Shown: piece by piece, positions 26,423-34,453 of the stretch
Layout: each line of letters begins with the position of its first letter
Numbering within the stretch: position 1 is the stretch's first letter
Source of the DNA: Rhizobium sp. SEMIA4064
GTDB taxonomy: Bacteria; Pseudomonadota; Alphaproteobacteria; Rhizobiales; Rhizobiaceae
Length of the DNA: 64,000 nt
Assembly (NCBI RefSeq): GCF_003025035.1
Contig: NZ_PYJN01000006.1
Location: 62,001-126,000, forward strand
Direction: 5' to 3'
Notes under the pieces: model-generated
The model's input: the letters and a program-made list of their open reading frames with translations, nothing else
What the model was told of the DNA's origin: nothing
Database searches by the model: none
Made by a program: the position numbers and the translations under genes

Positions 26423-26734
26423 GCAAGGCTGGTGACCATGGATGAAGCCTTCGGCGGCATGCCCGATGTTGCCTGGTTGAAGCGCGTGCTTCCAAAGGCA
26501 GAAGTGGCGATGCGCAGCAACAACAGGGATGTCCAGGCAACACTTTGTGCCCGGGGCGCAGGCCTCGCCGTCTTGCCCCGCCCTCTCGGCGACGCGATCG
26601 CCGGTATCGAGCGGGTGGACATCGGCGAAACCCCGCCCGGTCGCGATACCTGGGTCGGCTATCACCGCGATCTCAAGCGGCTCGCACGGCTGCGGGCACT
26701 GTTGGATCTGGTGATTGAACGGTTGGCGAACTGA
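26423..26734 (+). pseudogene. 3' remnant of a LysR regulator gene
   Basis: Roughly 100 codons survive: ARLVTMDEAFGGMPDVAWLK, then RSNNRDVQATLCARGAGLAV, LPRPLGD and a terminal RDLKRLARLRALLDLVIERL. This is the last third of a LysR effector domain. The helix-turn-helix and the first half of the effector domain are missing, so it cannot bind DNA. A GTG at 26432 could start a 100-aa peptide, but no ribosome site precedes it. The stop lies one base from the end of the convergent macro-domain gene. Confidence 0.75.
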
Positions 26735-27298
26735 CTAAGCCTTCGCCAGCGCCCCAGGTAGTAGCCGGTCGTAGATGCCAGCCATTTCATCGCCAAAGCA
26801 GCAGAAAATGATCTCACTAAAACCGCCGCGCATGCTCTCGGCAACAGCGGTGCGTGTCGCGATCATCGCTGCGGGCTCGACAGGGAAACGATAGATGCCG
26901 GTAGAGATGGCCGAAAAGGCGATGGTCTTGAGACCGTGATCCATGGCAAGGCTGAGGCTGTTGCGATAGCAGCTTGTGAGCAAATCCTGCTCGCCACGCC
27001 CGCCGCCATTCCAGACGGGGCCGACCGTATGGATCACATGTTTTGCCGGCAGGCGATATCCCCTAGTGATCTTGGCCTGTCCGGTCTTGCAGCCATTCAG
27101 CATCCGGCATTCCGCCACCAGTTCCGGCCCGGCGGCACGATGGATGGCGCCATCCACGCCGCCGCCGCCAAGCAAGCTGCTGTTTGCTGCATTAACGATG
27201 GCATCGACGTCCAGCTTGGTGATGTCGCCGAGGATGATGGTGAAGCGTGTATTCGAGACCGCGGAAAGATCGGAGCGGATGGTTTCAAAAGCGGGCAT
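26735..27298 (-). CDS. Macro domain protein (O-acetyl-ADP-ribose deacetylase type)
   Basis: The product is 187 aa from the ATG at 27298, preceded by GGAGAG; an in-frame TTG at 27313 overlaps that ribosome site. The macro fold signature is complete: [20 protein letters not shown], then [19 protein letters not shown], and VIHTVGPVW and [13 protein letters not shown] for the ADP-ribose loops. These proteins remove ADP-ribose or deacetylate O-acetyl-ADP-ribose (YmdB-like). The size fits a stand-alone domain. No ADP-ribosyltransferase or toxin partner is adjacent, so a general metabolite-repair role is more likely than an antitoxin role. Confidence 0.93.
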   Translation of the reverse strand: MPAFETIRSDLSAVSNTRFTIILGDITKLDVDAIVNAANSSLLGGGGVDGAIHRAAGPELVAECRMLNGCKTGQAKITRGYRLPAKHVIHTVGPVWNGGGRGEQDLLTSCYRNSLSLAMDHGLKTIAFSAISTGIYRFPVEPAAMIATRTAVAESMRGGFSEIIFCCFGDEMAGIYDRLLPGALAKA

Positions 27299-27337
27299 GA
27301 TGACACTCTCCAATCTCTAGGGTGAGGTTGTGGCCGG

Positions 27338-28234
27338 CTATCGTTCCCAATAGGGAACCGGTCCATAAAGTTCCGCCAGGAAATCGATAAAGACGCGCAC
27401 CTTTGCCGGCAGGAACTGGCGGCTGGGATAGACGGCCGAGAGCGTGACGCTGTGCGAGCCTTCATAGGCCGGCAGCACCTGCACCAGACGCCCGTCCTTG
27501 AGTTCGGGGCCGACATCCCAGGTGGAGCGCAGCGCAATGCCGAGGCCGGCAATGACGGCTTCGCGGATCACCTCGCTGGAATTGGTGATCAGCTTGCCTT
27601 CCGGCCGAAAGGTCAGCGGGCCCTTCGGTCCGTCCAGCCGCCAGGGGTCATGATTGTGCGGCGGCAAGCAGGTGTGGCGCCGCAAATCATCGATATCCTC
27701 CGGCATGCCATGGGCAGCGATATAGGCTGGCGAGGCGCAGAGCACGCGGCGCACCAGCGCCAGGCGCCGGGCAACAAGGCTGGAATCGGTGAGCTCCGCA
27801 ATGCGGATGGCGAGATCGTAGCCACCGCCGACGATGTCGGTGAATTCGTCGGTCAGCGTCAGATTGATCGCCAGATCCGGATGCGCCTGCATGAACGTCT
27901 TGAGGTGCGGGGCGATGTGCAGCCGGCCGAACGATGTGGGGGCGGAAATCTTCAGCGTGCCCTGCATCTGCGCGGACCGGCCGGCAATATAGGCCTCAGC
28001 CTCTTCCAGTCCCGCGAGGATGGCAAGCACCCGGTCATAAAAGCCCTGGCCAGCCTCCGTAAGCGAAATCTGCCGCGTCGTGCGCTGCAAAAGCCGTGTG
28101 CCGAGCCGATCTTCCAACCGTTTGATTCGCTTGGAAATCACCGCCGGCGAAAAGCCGAGTATGCGGCCGGCGAGCGACATGCTGCCGGTCGTAACGACAC
28201 TGGCAAAGATTTCGAGATCCCCAAGATTGGTCAT
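27338..28234 (-). CDS. LysR family regulator divergent from glcD
   Basis: The product is 298 aa from the ATG at 28234; the frame extends to 28273 through the dyad described below, so the shorter start is preferred. The N-terminal helix-turn-helix reads LEIFASVVTTGSMSLAGRIL, then FSPAVISKRIKRLEDRLGTR, and the effector domain starts at ~90 (GTLKISAPTSFGRLHIAPHL). The family member most like this is the CrgA/DmlR-type LysR. It is transcribed away from glcDEF and is the natural candidate regulator of glycolate oxidation; E. coli uses the GntR-type GlcC instead, and no glcC is seen here. Confidence 0.92.
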   Translation of the reverse strand: MTNLGDLEIFASVVTTGSMSLAGRILGFSPAVISKRIKRLEDRLGTRLLQRTTRQISLTEAGQGFYDRVLAILAGLEEAEAYIAGRSAQMQGTLKISAPTSFGRLHIAPHLKTFMQAHPDLAINLTLTDEFTDIVGGGYDLAIRIAELTDSSLVARRLALVRRVLCASPAYIAAHGMPEDIDDLRRHTCLPPHNHDPWRLDGPKGPLTFRPEGKLITNSSEVIREAVIAGLGIALRSTWDVGPELKDGRLVQVLPAYEGSHSVTLSAVYPSRQFLPAKVRVFIDFLAELYGPVPYWER

Positions 28235-28253
28235 GGTGCAATTTATTCCTATT

Positions 28254-28282
28254 TTGGCATAAATGCTTGTCATTTACGCCAA
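28254..28282. promoter_or_regulatory. Strong dyad between lysR and glcD
   Basis: Two 12-bp arms, TTGGCATAAATG at 28254 and CATTTACGCCAA at 28271, pair with one mismatch around a 5-bp centre. Within it is a T-N11-A core (ATAAATG...CATTTA), the form expected of a LysR binding site. It lies ~20-48 bp upstream of the LysR start and ~75-103 bp upstream of glcD, well placed to repress one and activate the other. Confidence 0.65.
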
Positions 28283-28356
28283 TTTCGGGAAAGTGGTAAG
28301 CATGATATGGCGTTAAAAAGAGGGGCGTCCATATTCGGGTGCAAGAGGAGAACGCC

Positions 28357-29796
28357 ATGGCAGAGGCCATTTCATTTCTGGCGCCGCGCGCCGATGTCCT
28401 TGCCCGCCGCCGTGAGATCGTCGCAGATCTTATTGATCTCTTGCCCCCGGAATGTCTGGTTCATGAGCCGCGCGAACTCATGCCCTTCGAGACGGACGCT
28501 TTCATTTCCTATCGCCGCATGCCGCTCGCCGTCGCCTTGCCGCGCTCGACGGCCGAAGTCGCGGCTGTGATGAAATATTGCCATCGCTACGGCATTCCCG
28601 TCGTGCCGCGTGGTGCCGGCACGTCGCTCTCCGGCGGCGCCATTCCGCAGGAAGATGCCGTCGTGCTCGGCCTTTCCAAGATGAACCGCATTCTCGACGT
28701 CGATCTCGCCAACCGCACGGCGACCGTGCAGGCCGGTGTCACCAATCTGCATATTTCCGAAAGCGTCTCAGCGGACGGATTTTTCTACGCGCCCGACCCG
28801 AGCTCGCAGCTCGCCTGCACCATCGGCGGCAATATCGGGATGAATTCCGGCGGCGCGCACTGCCTGAAATACGGCGTCACCACCAACAATCTGCTGGGCG
28901 TCAAGCTGGTATTGACCGATGGCACGGTGATCGATCTCGGCGGCAAGGCCCTGGATACGGCGGGTTATGACCTGCTGGGGCTCGTCTGCGGCTCTGAGGG
29001 GCAACTTGGCATCATCACTGAGGCGACAGTGCGGTTGATCGCCAAGCCGGAAGGCGCGCGGCCAGTTCTCTTCGGTTTCGACACATCGGAGCAAGCGGGC
29101 GCCTGTGTTGCCGATGTCATTGCCGCCGGCATCATCCCCGTCGCCATCGAGTTCATGGATAAGCCGGCGATCGAAATCTGCGAGGCTTTCGCCCATGCTG
29201 GCTATCCGCTGGATGTCGGCGCGCTGCTGATCGTCGAGGTCGAGGGGTCGGAAGCGGAGATGGACGACATGCTGAAAAGTATCGTCGAGATCGCCCGTAC
29301 TCATCAGGTGAAGACGGTGCGCGAATGCCAGTCGGCGACTGAAGCGGCGCTGATCTGGAAGGGACGTAAATCCGCCTTTGGCGCCACCGGCCGCATTGCC
29401 GACTATATCTGCATGGACGGCACGGTGCCGCTCAGCCAGCTCTCCTATGTCCTGAAGAAGACGTCCGAAATCGTCGATCGCTACGGCCTGCGTGTCGCCA
29501 ATGTCTTCCATGCCGGCGACGGCAATATGCATCCGCTGATCCTGTTCAACGCCAATGATCCCGAGGATGCCGCCAAGGCGGAAGCAGCCGGCAACGATAT
29601 TCTCCGGCTCTGTGTCGATGCCGGCGGCTGCCTGACGGGCGAGCATGGCGTCGGTATCGAGAAGCGCGACCTGATGCGGCACCAATATGCCGAGGCCGAT
29701 CTCGCCCAGATGATGTCGGTGCGCGCTGCCTTCGATCCCGGCTGGATCCTCAATCCCTCTAAAGTCTTCCCGCTGGATGGTCGCAACGCCGTATGA
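28357..29796 (+). CDS. glcD: Glycolate oxidase, FAD subunit GlcD
   Basis: The product is 479 aa from the ATG at 28357 (AGAGGAGAA upstream). It is the FAD-binding catalytic subunit of the membrane-associated GlcDEF complex that oxidises glycolate to glyoxylate. The PCMH-type FAD domain is at ~45-225 (VPRGAGTSLSGGAIPQEDAV, then CTIGGNIGMNSGGAHCLKYG) and the FAD-oxidase C domain follows to ~470, with HAGDGNMHPLILF and GCLTGEHGVGIEKRDLM near the end. The stop overlaps the glcE start by 4 bp. The related lactate and D-2-hydroxyacid dehydrogenases are less likely given the E and F partners. Confidence 0.95.
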   Translation: MAEAISFLAPRADVLARRREIVADLIDLLPPECLVHEPRELMPFETDAFISYRRMPLAVALPRSTAEVAAVMKYCHRYGIPVVPRGAGTSLSGGAIPQEDAVVLGLSKMNRILDVDLANRTATVQAGVTNLHISESVSADGFFYAPDPSSQLACTIGGNIGMNSGGAHCLKYGVTTNNLLGVKLVLTDGTVIDLGGKALDTAGYDLLGLVCGSEGQLGIITEATVRLIAKPEGARPVLFGFDTSEQAGACVADVIAAGIIPVAIEFMDKPAIEICEAFAHAGYPLDVGALLIVEVEGSEAEMDDMLKSIVEIARTHQVKTVRECQSATEAALIWKGRKSAFGATGRIADYICMDGTVPLSQLSYVLKKTSEIVDRYGLRVANVFHAGDGNMHPLILFNANDPEDAAKAEAAGNDILRLCVDAGGCLTGEHGVGIEKRDLMRHQYAEADLAQMMSVRAAFDPGWILNPSKVFPLDGRNAV

Positions 29797-30992
29797 GAGA
29801 ATTTTTGCCGAAGACGGAAGACGAGGCGGCCGCCATCATCCGCGATCACGCTGCGCGCCGCGCGGCATTGGCCATAGTCGGCGGTAACACCCGTGCCGGT
29901 TTCGGCAATGCCGTTGCCGCGGAGGCCACGCTATGTTCGTGTGAACTTACCGGTATCATCGCCTATAATCCGGGCGAGATGGTGATGACCGCGCGAGCGG
30001 GGACGCCGCTTGCCGATATCGAAGCGGTGTTGGCTGAGAACGGTCAGATGATGGCCTTCGAACCGATGGACCACCGGCCGTTGATGGCGACCGATGGCGA
30101 GCCGACGATTGGCGGCGTTTTCGCTGCAAATATCTCCGGATCGCGGCGTTTCGTAAGCGGCGCCGCACGCGACAGCCTGCTCGGCGTTCGCTTCGTCAAC
30201 GGCAAGGGCGAAATCATCAAGGCCGGCGGGCGCGTGATGAAAAATGTCACCGGCCTTGATCTTGTCAAGCTGATGGCCGGTTCGCACGGTACGCTCGGTC
30301 TCCTGACGGAAGTCACCTTCCGGGTGCCGCCGCGACCGAAGACGGAGGAGACGATCATCGTTTCCGGCCTCAACGATGCCGAGGCGGCAAATGTCATGGC
30401 GGCCGCCATGGCGTTGCCTGTCGATGTGTCGGGTGCTGCGCATTTGCCGCTGACCGTCACTTGGACGCTTCTGGACGGCGGGTTGCCGGACGGAGCGGCG
30501 ACGGCGTTGCGCGTCGAAGGTTTGGCTGGCTCCGTCTCGGTGAGGGCGGAGAAGCTGGCCGCCGCGATGCGTCGACTTGGCCCAGTCGCGCGACTTGCCG
30601 AAGCCGAAAGCCACCGTCTCTGGCGTGAAATCCGCAATGTGAAGCCCTACGCCGACGACACGATGCGCCCTGTCTGGCGCGTTTCCGTCGCCCCTAGCAT
30701 TGGTCACCAGCTCGTCGCAGCGCTGCGCCTCGAGGCTGGCGTCGACGCCTATTATGATTGGCAGGGCGGCCTGGTCTGGATGCGCATGGAGGCAGAGCCG
30801 GAGGGTGAATTGCTGCGTCGCTATATCCATGTGCTTGGCGGCGGTCACGCCACTTTGCTGCGTGCTACGCCCGCCGCTCGCGCCACGACGTCCGCCTTCC
30901 AGCCGCAGCCCGAGGCCGTGGCTTTGCTGTCGGCGCGCGTGAAGGAAAAGTTCGATCCTGCTGGGATTCTCAATCCGGGGAAGATGGGGTGA
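29793..30992 (+). CDS. glcE: Glycolate oxidase, FAD-binding subunit GlcE
   Basis: The product is 399 aa, starting in an ATGA overlap with glcD. It has a single FAD_binding_4 domain (LAIVGGNTRAGFGNAVAAEA, then EPTIGGVFAANISGSRRFVS and AGGRVMKNVTGLDLVKLMAG). GlcE is homologous to GlcD but has a shorter, divergent C-terminal half, as here. It ends with PAGILNPGKMG, the usual close of FAD-linked oxidase subunits. GlcE is required for GlcD activity in the complex. A 133-bp gap containing a palindromic repeat separates it from glcF. Confidence 0.94.
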   Translation: MREFLPKTEDEAAAIIRDHAARRAALAIVGGNTRAGFGNAVAAEATLCSCELTGIIAYNPGEMVMTARAGTPLADIEAVLAENGQMMAFEPMDHRPLMATDGEPTIGGVFAANISGSRRFVSGAARDSLLGVRFVNGKGEIIKAGGRVMKNVTGLDLVKLMAGSHGTLGLLTEVTFRVPPRPKTEETIIVSGLNDAEAANVMAAAMALPVDVSGAAHLPLTVTWTLLDGGLPDGAATALRVEGLAGSVSVRAEKLAAAMRRLGPVARLAEAESHRLWREIRNVKPYADDTMRPVWRVSVAPSIGHQLVAALRLEAGVDAYYDWQGGLVWMRMEAEPEGELLRRYIHVLGGGHATLLRATPAARATTSAFQPQPEAVALLSARVKEKFDPAGILNPGKMG

Positions 30993-31029
30993 TGCGGATG
31001 GAATCTTTTGCTCAGGCCCCCCTCACGCT

Positions 31030-31056
31030 CACCCTCTCCCCGAGGGGGAGAAGGTG
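31030..31056. repeat. Palindromic CTCCCC/GGGGAG repeat in glcE-glcF gap
   Basis: An imperfect hairpin (CACCCTCTCCCC / GGGGGAGAAGGTG) sits inside the glc operon, 38 bp after glcE and 70 bp before glcF. The flanking GCCCGACAGGGCGGATGAGG matches a pattern often seen in rhizobial intergenic repeats. It could reduce read-through or stabilise the upstream mRNA part; no T-run follows. Confidence 0.55.
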
Positions 31057-31125
31057 CCCGACAGGGCGGATGAGGGGGTGGCGCAAAGCGCCGGGCCCTG
31101 CTGTGGCGAAGGTAGGGAGAGCCTG

Positions 31126-32445
31126 ATGCAAACCAACTTCACCCCAGCCCAGCTTGCCGATCCGCACGTTGCGGAATCCGAGGCGATTTTGCGCAAATGT
31201 GTCCATTGTGGCTTCTGCACCGCCACCTGTCCGACCTATGTAACGCTCGGTAATGAGCTCGACAGTCCGCGCGGACGGATCTATCTGATCAAGGACATGC
31301 TGGAAAACGGCAGGCCTGCCGACGCGGAGGTGGTGACGCATATCGATCGCTGCCTTTCCTGTCTCGCCTGCGTGACCACCTGTCCCTCCGGCGTCGACTA
31401 TATGCATCTGGTCGATCACGCCCGCATCCATATCGAAGAGACCTACAAACGACCCCTGATGAACCGGTTGACACGCAGCGTGCTGGCTGCGGTCCTGCCT
31501 TATCCCGGCCGGTTTCGCTTTGCGCTCAACCTTGCTCGCTGGGGGCAGCCTTTTAAGGGTTTGATGAAGCGCATTCCGGCGTTGAACCCCTTTGTTGCCA
31601 TGCTGGATCTCGCGCCACGCTCCATCCCGGCGCCGTCGTCCTTCGCCAAGCCCGGCCGGCATCAGCCGCAGGAGGAGCGGCGTGGACGGGTAGCGATCCT
31701 GACCGGTTGCGCCCAGCCGGTGCTCGATCCCGCCATCAACGAGGCGACCATCCGGCTACTGACCCGCTTGGGCGTCGAAGTGGTGGTGCCGGAAGGCGAG
31801 GTCTGCTGCGGCTCGCTGGTGCATCACATGGGAAGGGAAGAACAGGCGCTGGCCAGCGCCCGCGCCAATGTCGATGTCTGGATGCGCGAGATCGAAGCCG
31901 GAGGGCTCGACGCGATCATTATCACCGCATCGGGTTGCGGCACGACGATCAAGGACTACGGCCATATGCTGCGGCTCGATCCGGCCTATGCGGACAAGGC
32001 TGCAAAAATCTCGGCGCTCGCCAAGGACATCACCGAATATCTCGCCGGCCTCGATCTGCCATCGCATATGCCGCGTGGCATCACCGTCGCCTATCATTCC
32101 GCCTGCTCGATGCAGCATGGCCAAAGGATCACCATGGCGCCGAAACTGCTGTTGAAGGCGGCAGGCTTCACCGTGCGCGATCCGGCGGAGGGGCATCTTT
32201 GCTGCGGCTCGGCCGGCACCTACAACATCATGCAGCCGGAAATTTCCGGCGAGCTGAGGGCGCGTAAGGTCAGGAATCTCGAGGCGACGAAGGCCGATAT
32301 CATCGCGACCGGCAATATCGGCTGCATCACGCAGATCGCGACAGGAACCGACATGCCGATCCTGCACACGGTCGAATTGCTGGATTGGGCCTATGGCGGC
32401 GAGATGCCGGCTAAGGTGCGCCGGCTCAAGGTGGCAGCCTCTTAA
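31126..32445 (+). CDS. glcF: Glycolate oxidase, iron-sulfur subunit GlcF
   Basis: The product is 439 aa from the ATG at 31126 (GTAGGGAG upstream). Two 4Fe-4S cluster motifs are in the first 100 residues: CVHCGFCTATCP (~23-34) and CLSCLACVTTCPSGVDY (~74-90). Two CCG domains follow, recognised by GEVCCGSLVHHMG and HLCCGSAGTYNIM, which carry electrons toward quinone in this family. The start at 31054 in the same frame lies in the repeat and is rejected. Together with GlcD and GlcE it forms the membrane-associated glycolate oxidase. Confidence 0.95.
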   Translation: MQTNFTPAQLADPHVAESEAILRKCVHCGFCTATCPTYVTLGNELDSPRGRIYLIKDMLENGRPADAEVVTHIDRCLSCLACVTTCPSGVDYMHLVDHARIHIEETYKRPLMNRLTRSVLAAVLPYPGRFRFALNLARWGQPFKGLMKRIPALNPFVAMLDLAPRSIPAPSSFAKPGRHQPQEERRGRVAILTGCAQPVLDPAINEATIRLLTRLGVEVVVPEGEVCCGSLVHHMGREEQALASARANVDVWMREIEAGGLDAIIITASGCGTTIKDYGHMLRLDPAYADKAAKISALAKDITEYLAGLDLPSHMPRGITVAYHSACSMQHGQRITMAPKLLLKAAGFTVRDPAEGHLCCGSAGTYNIMQPEISGELRARKVRNLEATKADIIATGNIGCITQIATGTDMPILHTVELLDWAYGGEMPAKVRRLKVAAS

Positions 32446-32491
32446 GGCCGGTCCGGGGAAAAGTAGGAAACAGTTCCGTCTTGCGGCTAAC

Positions 32492-32517
32492 CCCCTAAAT
32501 CGAAACTGATTTAGGGG
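32492..32517. terminator. Hairpin between convergent glcF and outer-membrane gene
   Basis: A perfect 10-bp stem (CCCCTAAATC, loop GAAACT, GATTTAGGGG) lies 47 bp after glcF and 28 bp after the stop of the facing gene. No T-run follows on either strand, but location and symmetry suggest a shared terminator or mRNA-end stabiliser. Confidence 0.6.
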
Positions 32518-32544
32518 CACCGGCAACGACAATGGCCGCGACTC

Positions 32545-33213
32545 TTAGAAGCTGAATGACACGCCGAAATCGATGGCATGGGTGAAGACATCGGTCTTCA
32601 GGTTAGCGCCGCTATCGATCGGGACGTTCACGAAGTTGTAGTTGCCCTTGTATTCGACGAAGGTCGACCAGCGCTGGCTGAACTGATAGCTGACACCAGC
32701 CTGCGCCTGCAGCGATGCGCCGCCGAATTCGTAATCGAAGGTGCGGCCTGAGGCGCGGGTTACTTCGACGTGGGGCACGTTGATGCCGGCGCCGAGGCCG
32801 ACAAAGGGCGTCCACTTGCGGCTCGGATCCTGGAAGCGATAGAGCGCATTCAGCGTCAGCATATTCAGGCCGTCGGTGAACTCGAAATGCGACCAGCCGG
32901 GCGTGTTGCCAAGATCGCCATAGACCTTGGCATGGGTGTAGTCGAGCGAGACGCCCCAGTTCGACTTGTCGAACTGGTCCAGCCACCAGATGCCGCGAAC
33001 GCCGAAATAGGGCGGCATCTTGAAGGATTTGCCTGACCAGTTGGGATCGAAGTCAGCGCCGTCAGACGTCTTGACGTTGTCGCCGGTCGCGCCCTGGAAG
33101 CCGCCGTAAACCGAAAACTGCATCTCTGCTGAGGCCGAACCGGCTGCAAAGACAAAAGCTGAAACCGCAAGCGCGGCGACGGCCGGCTGCCTAATGCGAA
33201 ATGCCCGATGCAT
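32545..33213 (-). CDS. Outer-membrane beta-barrel protein
   Basis: The product is 222 aa from the ATG at 33213; a start at 33243 in the same frame would spoil the signal peptide. Residues ~1-30 are a signal peptide ending ASA before EMQFSVYGGFQGATG. The mature part alternates polar and hydrophobic residues in many short strands with aromatic girdles (FEFTDGLNMLTLNALYRF, then AQAGVSYQFSQRWSTFVEYK) and ends in a terminal Phe (DFGVSFSF), as BamA substrates do. It fits the OMP_b-brl family of small barrels, about eight to ten strands. The function is unknown; it could be an adhesin-like or lipid-modifying barrel. Confidence 0.85.
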   Translation of the reverse strand: MHRAFRIRQPAVAALAVSAFVFAAGSASAEMQFSVYGGFQGATGDNVKTSDGADFDPNWSGKSFKMPPYFGVRGIWWLDQFDKSNWGVSLDYTHAKVYGDLGNTPGWSHFEFTDGLNMLTLNALYRFQDPSRKWTPFVGLGAGINVPHVEVTRASGRTFDYEFGGASLQAQAGVSYQFSQRWSTFVEYKGNYNFVNVPIDSGANLKTDVFTHAIDFGVSFSF

Positions 33214-33548
33214 ATGAAATCCCCAAGTGGCCCCAAATGGCAAAGTGTCGCTATCTAAGCGTGCTTTTGTGACAGTTCTATTGCAGCGTTCCGTGTTTGG
33301 ACTGGCTTAGGTGGGAAAGCTGACACGAAACTGAATAAAACGGGGAGTTTGCCGGGCGCCAGATGCGATAAGTTTGGAGATGTTACACCTGCGCCACAGT
33401 GCATGGTCAGACAGATGCGCCGCAGCCATAAAGAAGGCGGCATACATTATCTGTCTCCCCCAAGATGGGGGAGACGGTGCGATAGCGACAGAGAGGTATC
33501 AGACGTTCGTCATGGTCGAACGTCCTGGTCGGGAAAGCCTGCGGTTTC
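33214..33548. other. 335-bp intergenic stretch with a palindromic repeat
   Basis: Apart from the promoter region of the outer-membrane gene, the main content is a perfect 8-bp hairpin (TCTCCCCC-N5-GGGGGAGA, 33454-33474), another member of the CTCCCC/GGGGAG repeats, about 75 bp after the end of the L,D-transpeptidase gene. The short frames here have no ribosome sites or family resemblance. Confidence 0.55.
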
Positions 33549-34250
33549 TCAGCCGCCGAATATCGTCCGCAGCACGTCGATGCCGCGATCCTGGTAGCTG
33601 ACCTCACCCTGCTTGTTGCCGGGGCCGACGACGATGACCTTGGTGCCGACGGGCGCGCGATCGTAGAGATCGATCACGTCCTTGTTCATCATGCGGATGC
33701 AGCCGGACGACATGTTCAGGCCGATGCTCCAGGGCTGGTTGGTGCCGTGGATGCGGAACGCCGTGTCGTTGCCGTTGCGATAGAGATACATGGCGCGCGC
33801 GCCGAGCGGATTGCCCTCACCGCCTTCCTGATAGGCCGGCAGCTTGTGGCCCTTCTTGGCTTCGCGAACGATCATTTCCGGCGGCGGGGTCCAGCCGGGC
33901 CATTCCGCCTTGCGGCCGATCTTGACGACGCCGGACCAGCCGTAGCCTTCGCGGCCAACACCGATGCCGTAGCGCCGCGCCCGGTCGTCGCCTTCAATGA
34001 GGTAAAGATATTTGTTGTTGGTATCGATGATGATCGTGCCTGGTGCTTCATTGGTCACCAATCGCACGACCCGTCGCTGAAACTGCGGCTTGATCTGTCC
34101 CTGCGGCTGCATTGCCACGCGGACCACATCGGTGTGCGCAACTTGCGCAGCGTTAGGTGCGGAAGCGCTGAAGGCTGCCGCATCCGATGCCGCCAAAAGG
34201 CACGACATCACCATTCCCGCCGCCGCCGCGACCGGTAGTATTGATTTCAT
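33549..34250 (-). CDS. L,D-transpeptidase (YkuD), paralogue 1
   Basis: The product is 233 aa with an N-terminal signal peptide (VAAAAGMVMSCLLAASDAAAF). The YkuD catalytic domain is at ~68-208: GTIIIDTNNKYLYLI, then RYGIGVGREGYGWSG, and the active site AFRIHGTNQPWSIG and SSGCIRMMNKDVIDLY, with the catalytic Cys in SGCIRM and His in HGTN. Such periplasmic enzymes make 3-3 peptidoglycan cross-links or attach outer-membrane proteins to peptidoglycan. A ~25-residue tail after the domain (GPGNKQGEVSYQDRGIDVLR) is specific to this copy. A second copy lies upstream on the same strand. Confidence 0.93.
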   Translation of the reverse strand: MKSILPVAAAAGMVMSCLLAASDAAAFSASAPNAAQVAHTDVVRVAMQPQGQIKPQFQRRVVRLVTNEAPGTIIIDTNNKYLYLIEGDDRARRYGIGVGREGYGWSGVVKIGRKAEWPGWTPPPEMIVREAKKGHKLPAYQEGGEGNPLGARAMYLYRNGNDTAFRIHGTNQPWSIGLNMSSGCIRMMNKDVIDLYDRAPVGTKVIVVGPGNKQGEVSYQDRGIDVLRTIFGG

Positions 34251-34410
34251 CCGTCATTCCCCTCTCGATTTACTCGGCGAGAAACTAACGAAACTTGCGA
34301 GAGGATCAAGATGAAATCGCTGAAAGACAAAGATCGAGCCGGTTGGGCGGCTGTCTGTTCCGCGTCCAAAAGAGCGTTATTGTCGATTTATATCAATGCT
34401 TACAATGGGG

Positions 34411-34441
34411 TTGCTGCGCCCGATTATGCCGTGCGCAGCAA
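34411..34441 (-). terminator. Hairpin after L,D-transpeptidase 2
   Basis: A perfect 9-bp stem (TTGCTGCGC at 34411, GCGCAGCAA at 34433, 13-bp loop) begins 13 bp after the stop of the gene at 34454 on the minus strand. No T-run follows, so it may be a weak terminator or mRNA-end stabiliser. Confidence 0.5.
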
Positions 34442-34453
34442 TCTTGGTAGCAA

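Noticed and set aside
26259..26543. The full 94-codon minus-strand frame as an intact small gene
   Set aside because: Only its last ~41 codons resemble a protein family. The first half is a shadow of the LysR remnant, so it is a gene remnant.
26735..27298. The macro-domain gene as part of a toxin-antitoxin or defence unit
   Set aside because: No ADP-ribosyltransferase, nuclease or other effector gene is adjacent. The neighbours are a LysR remnant and a LysR gene tied to glcD.
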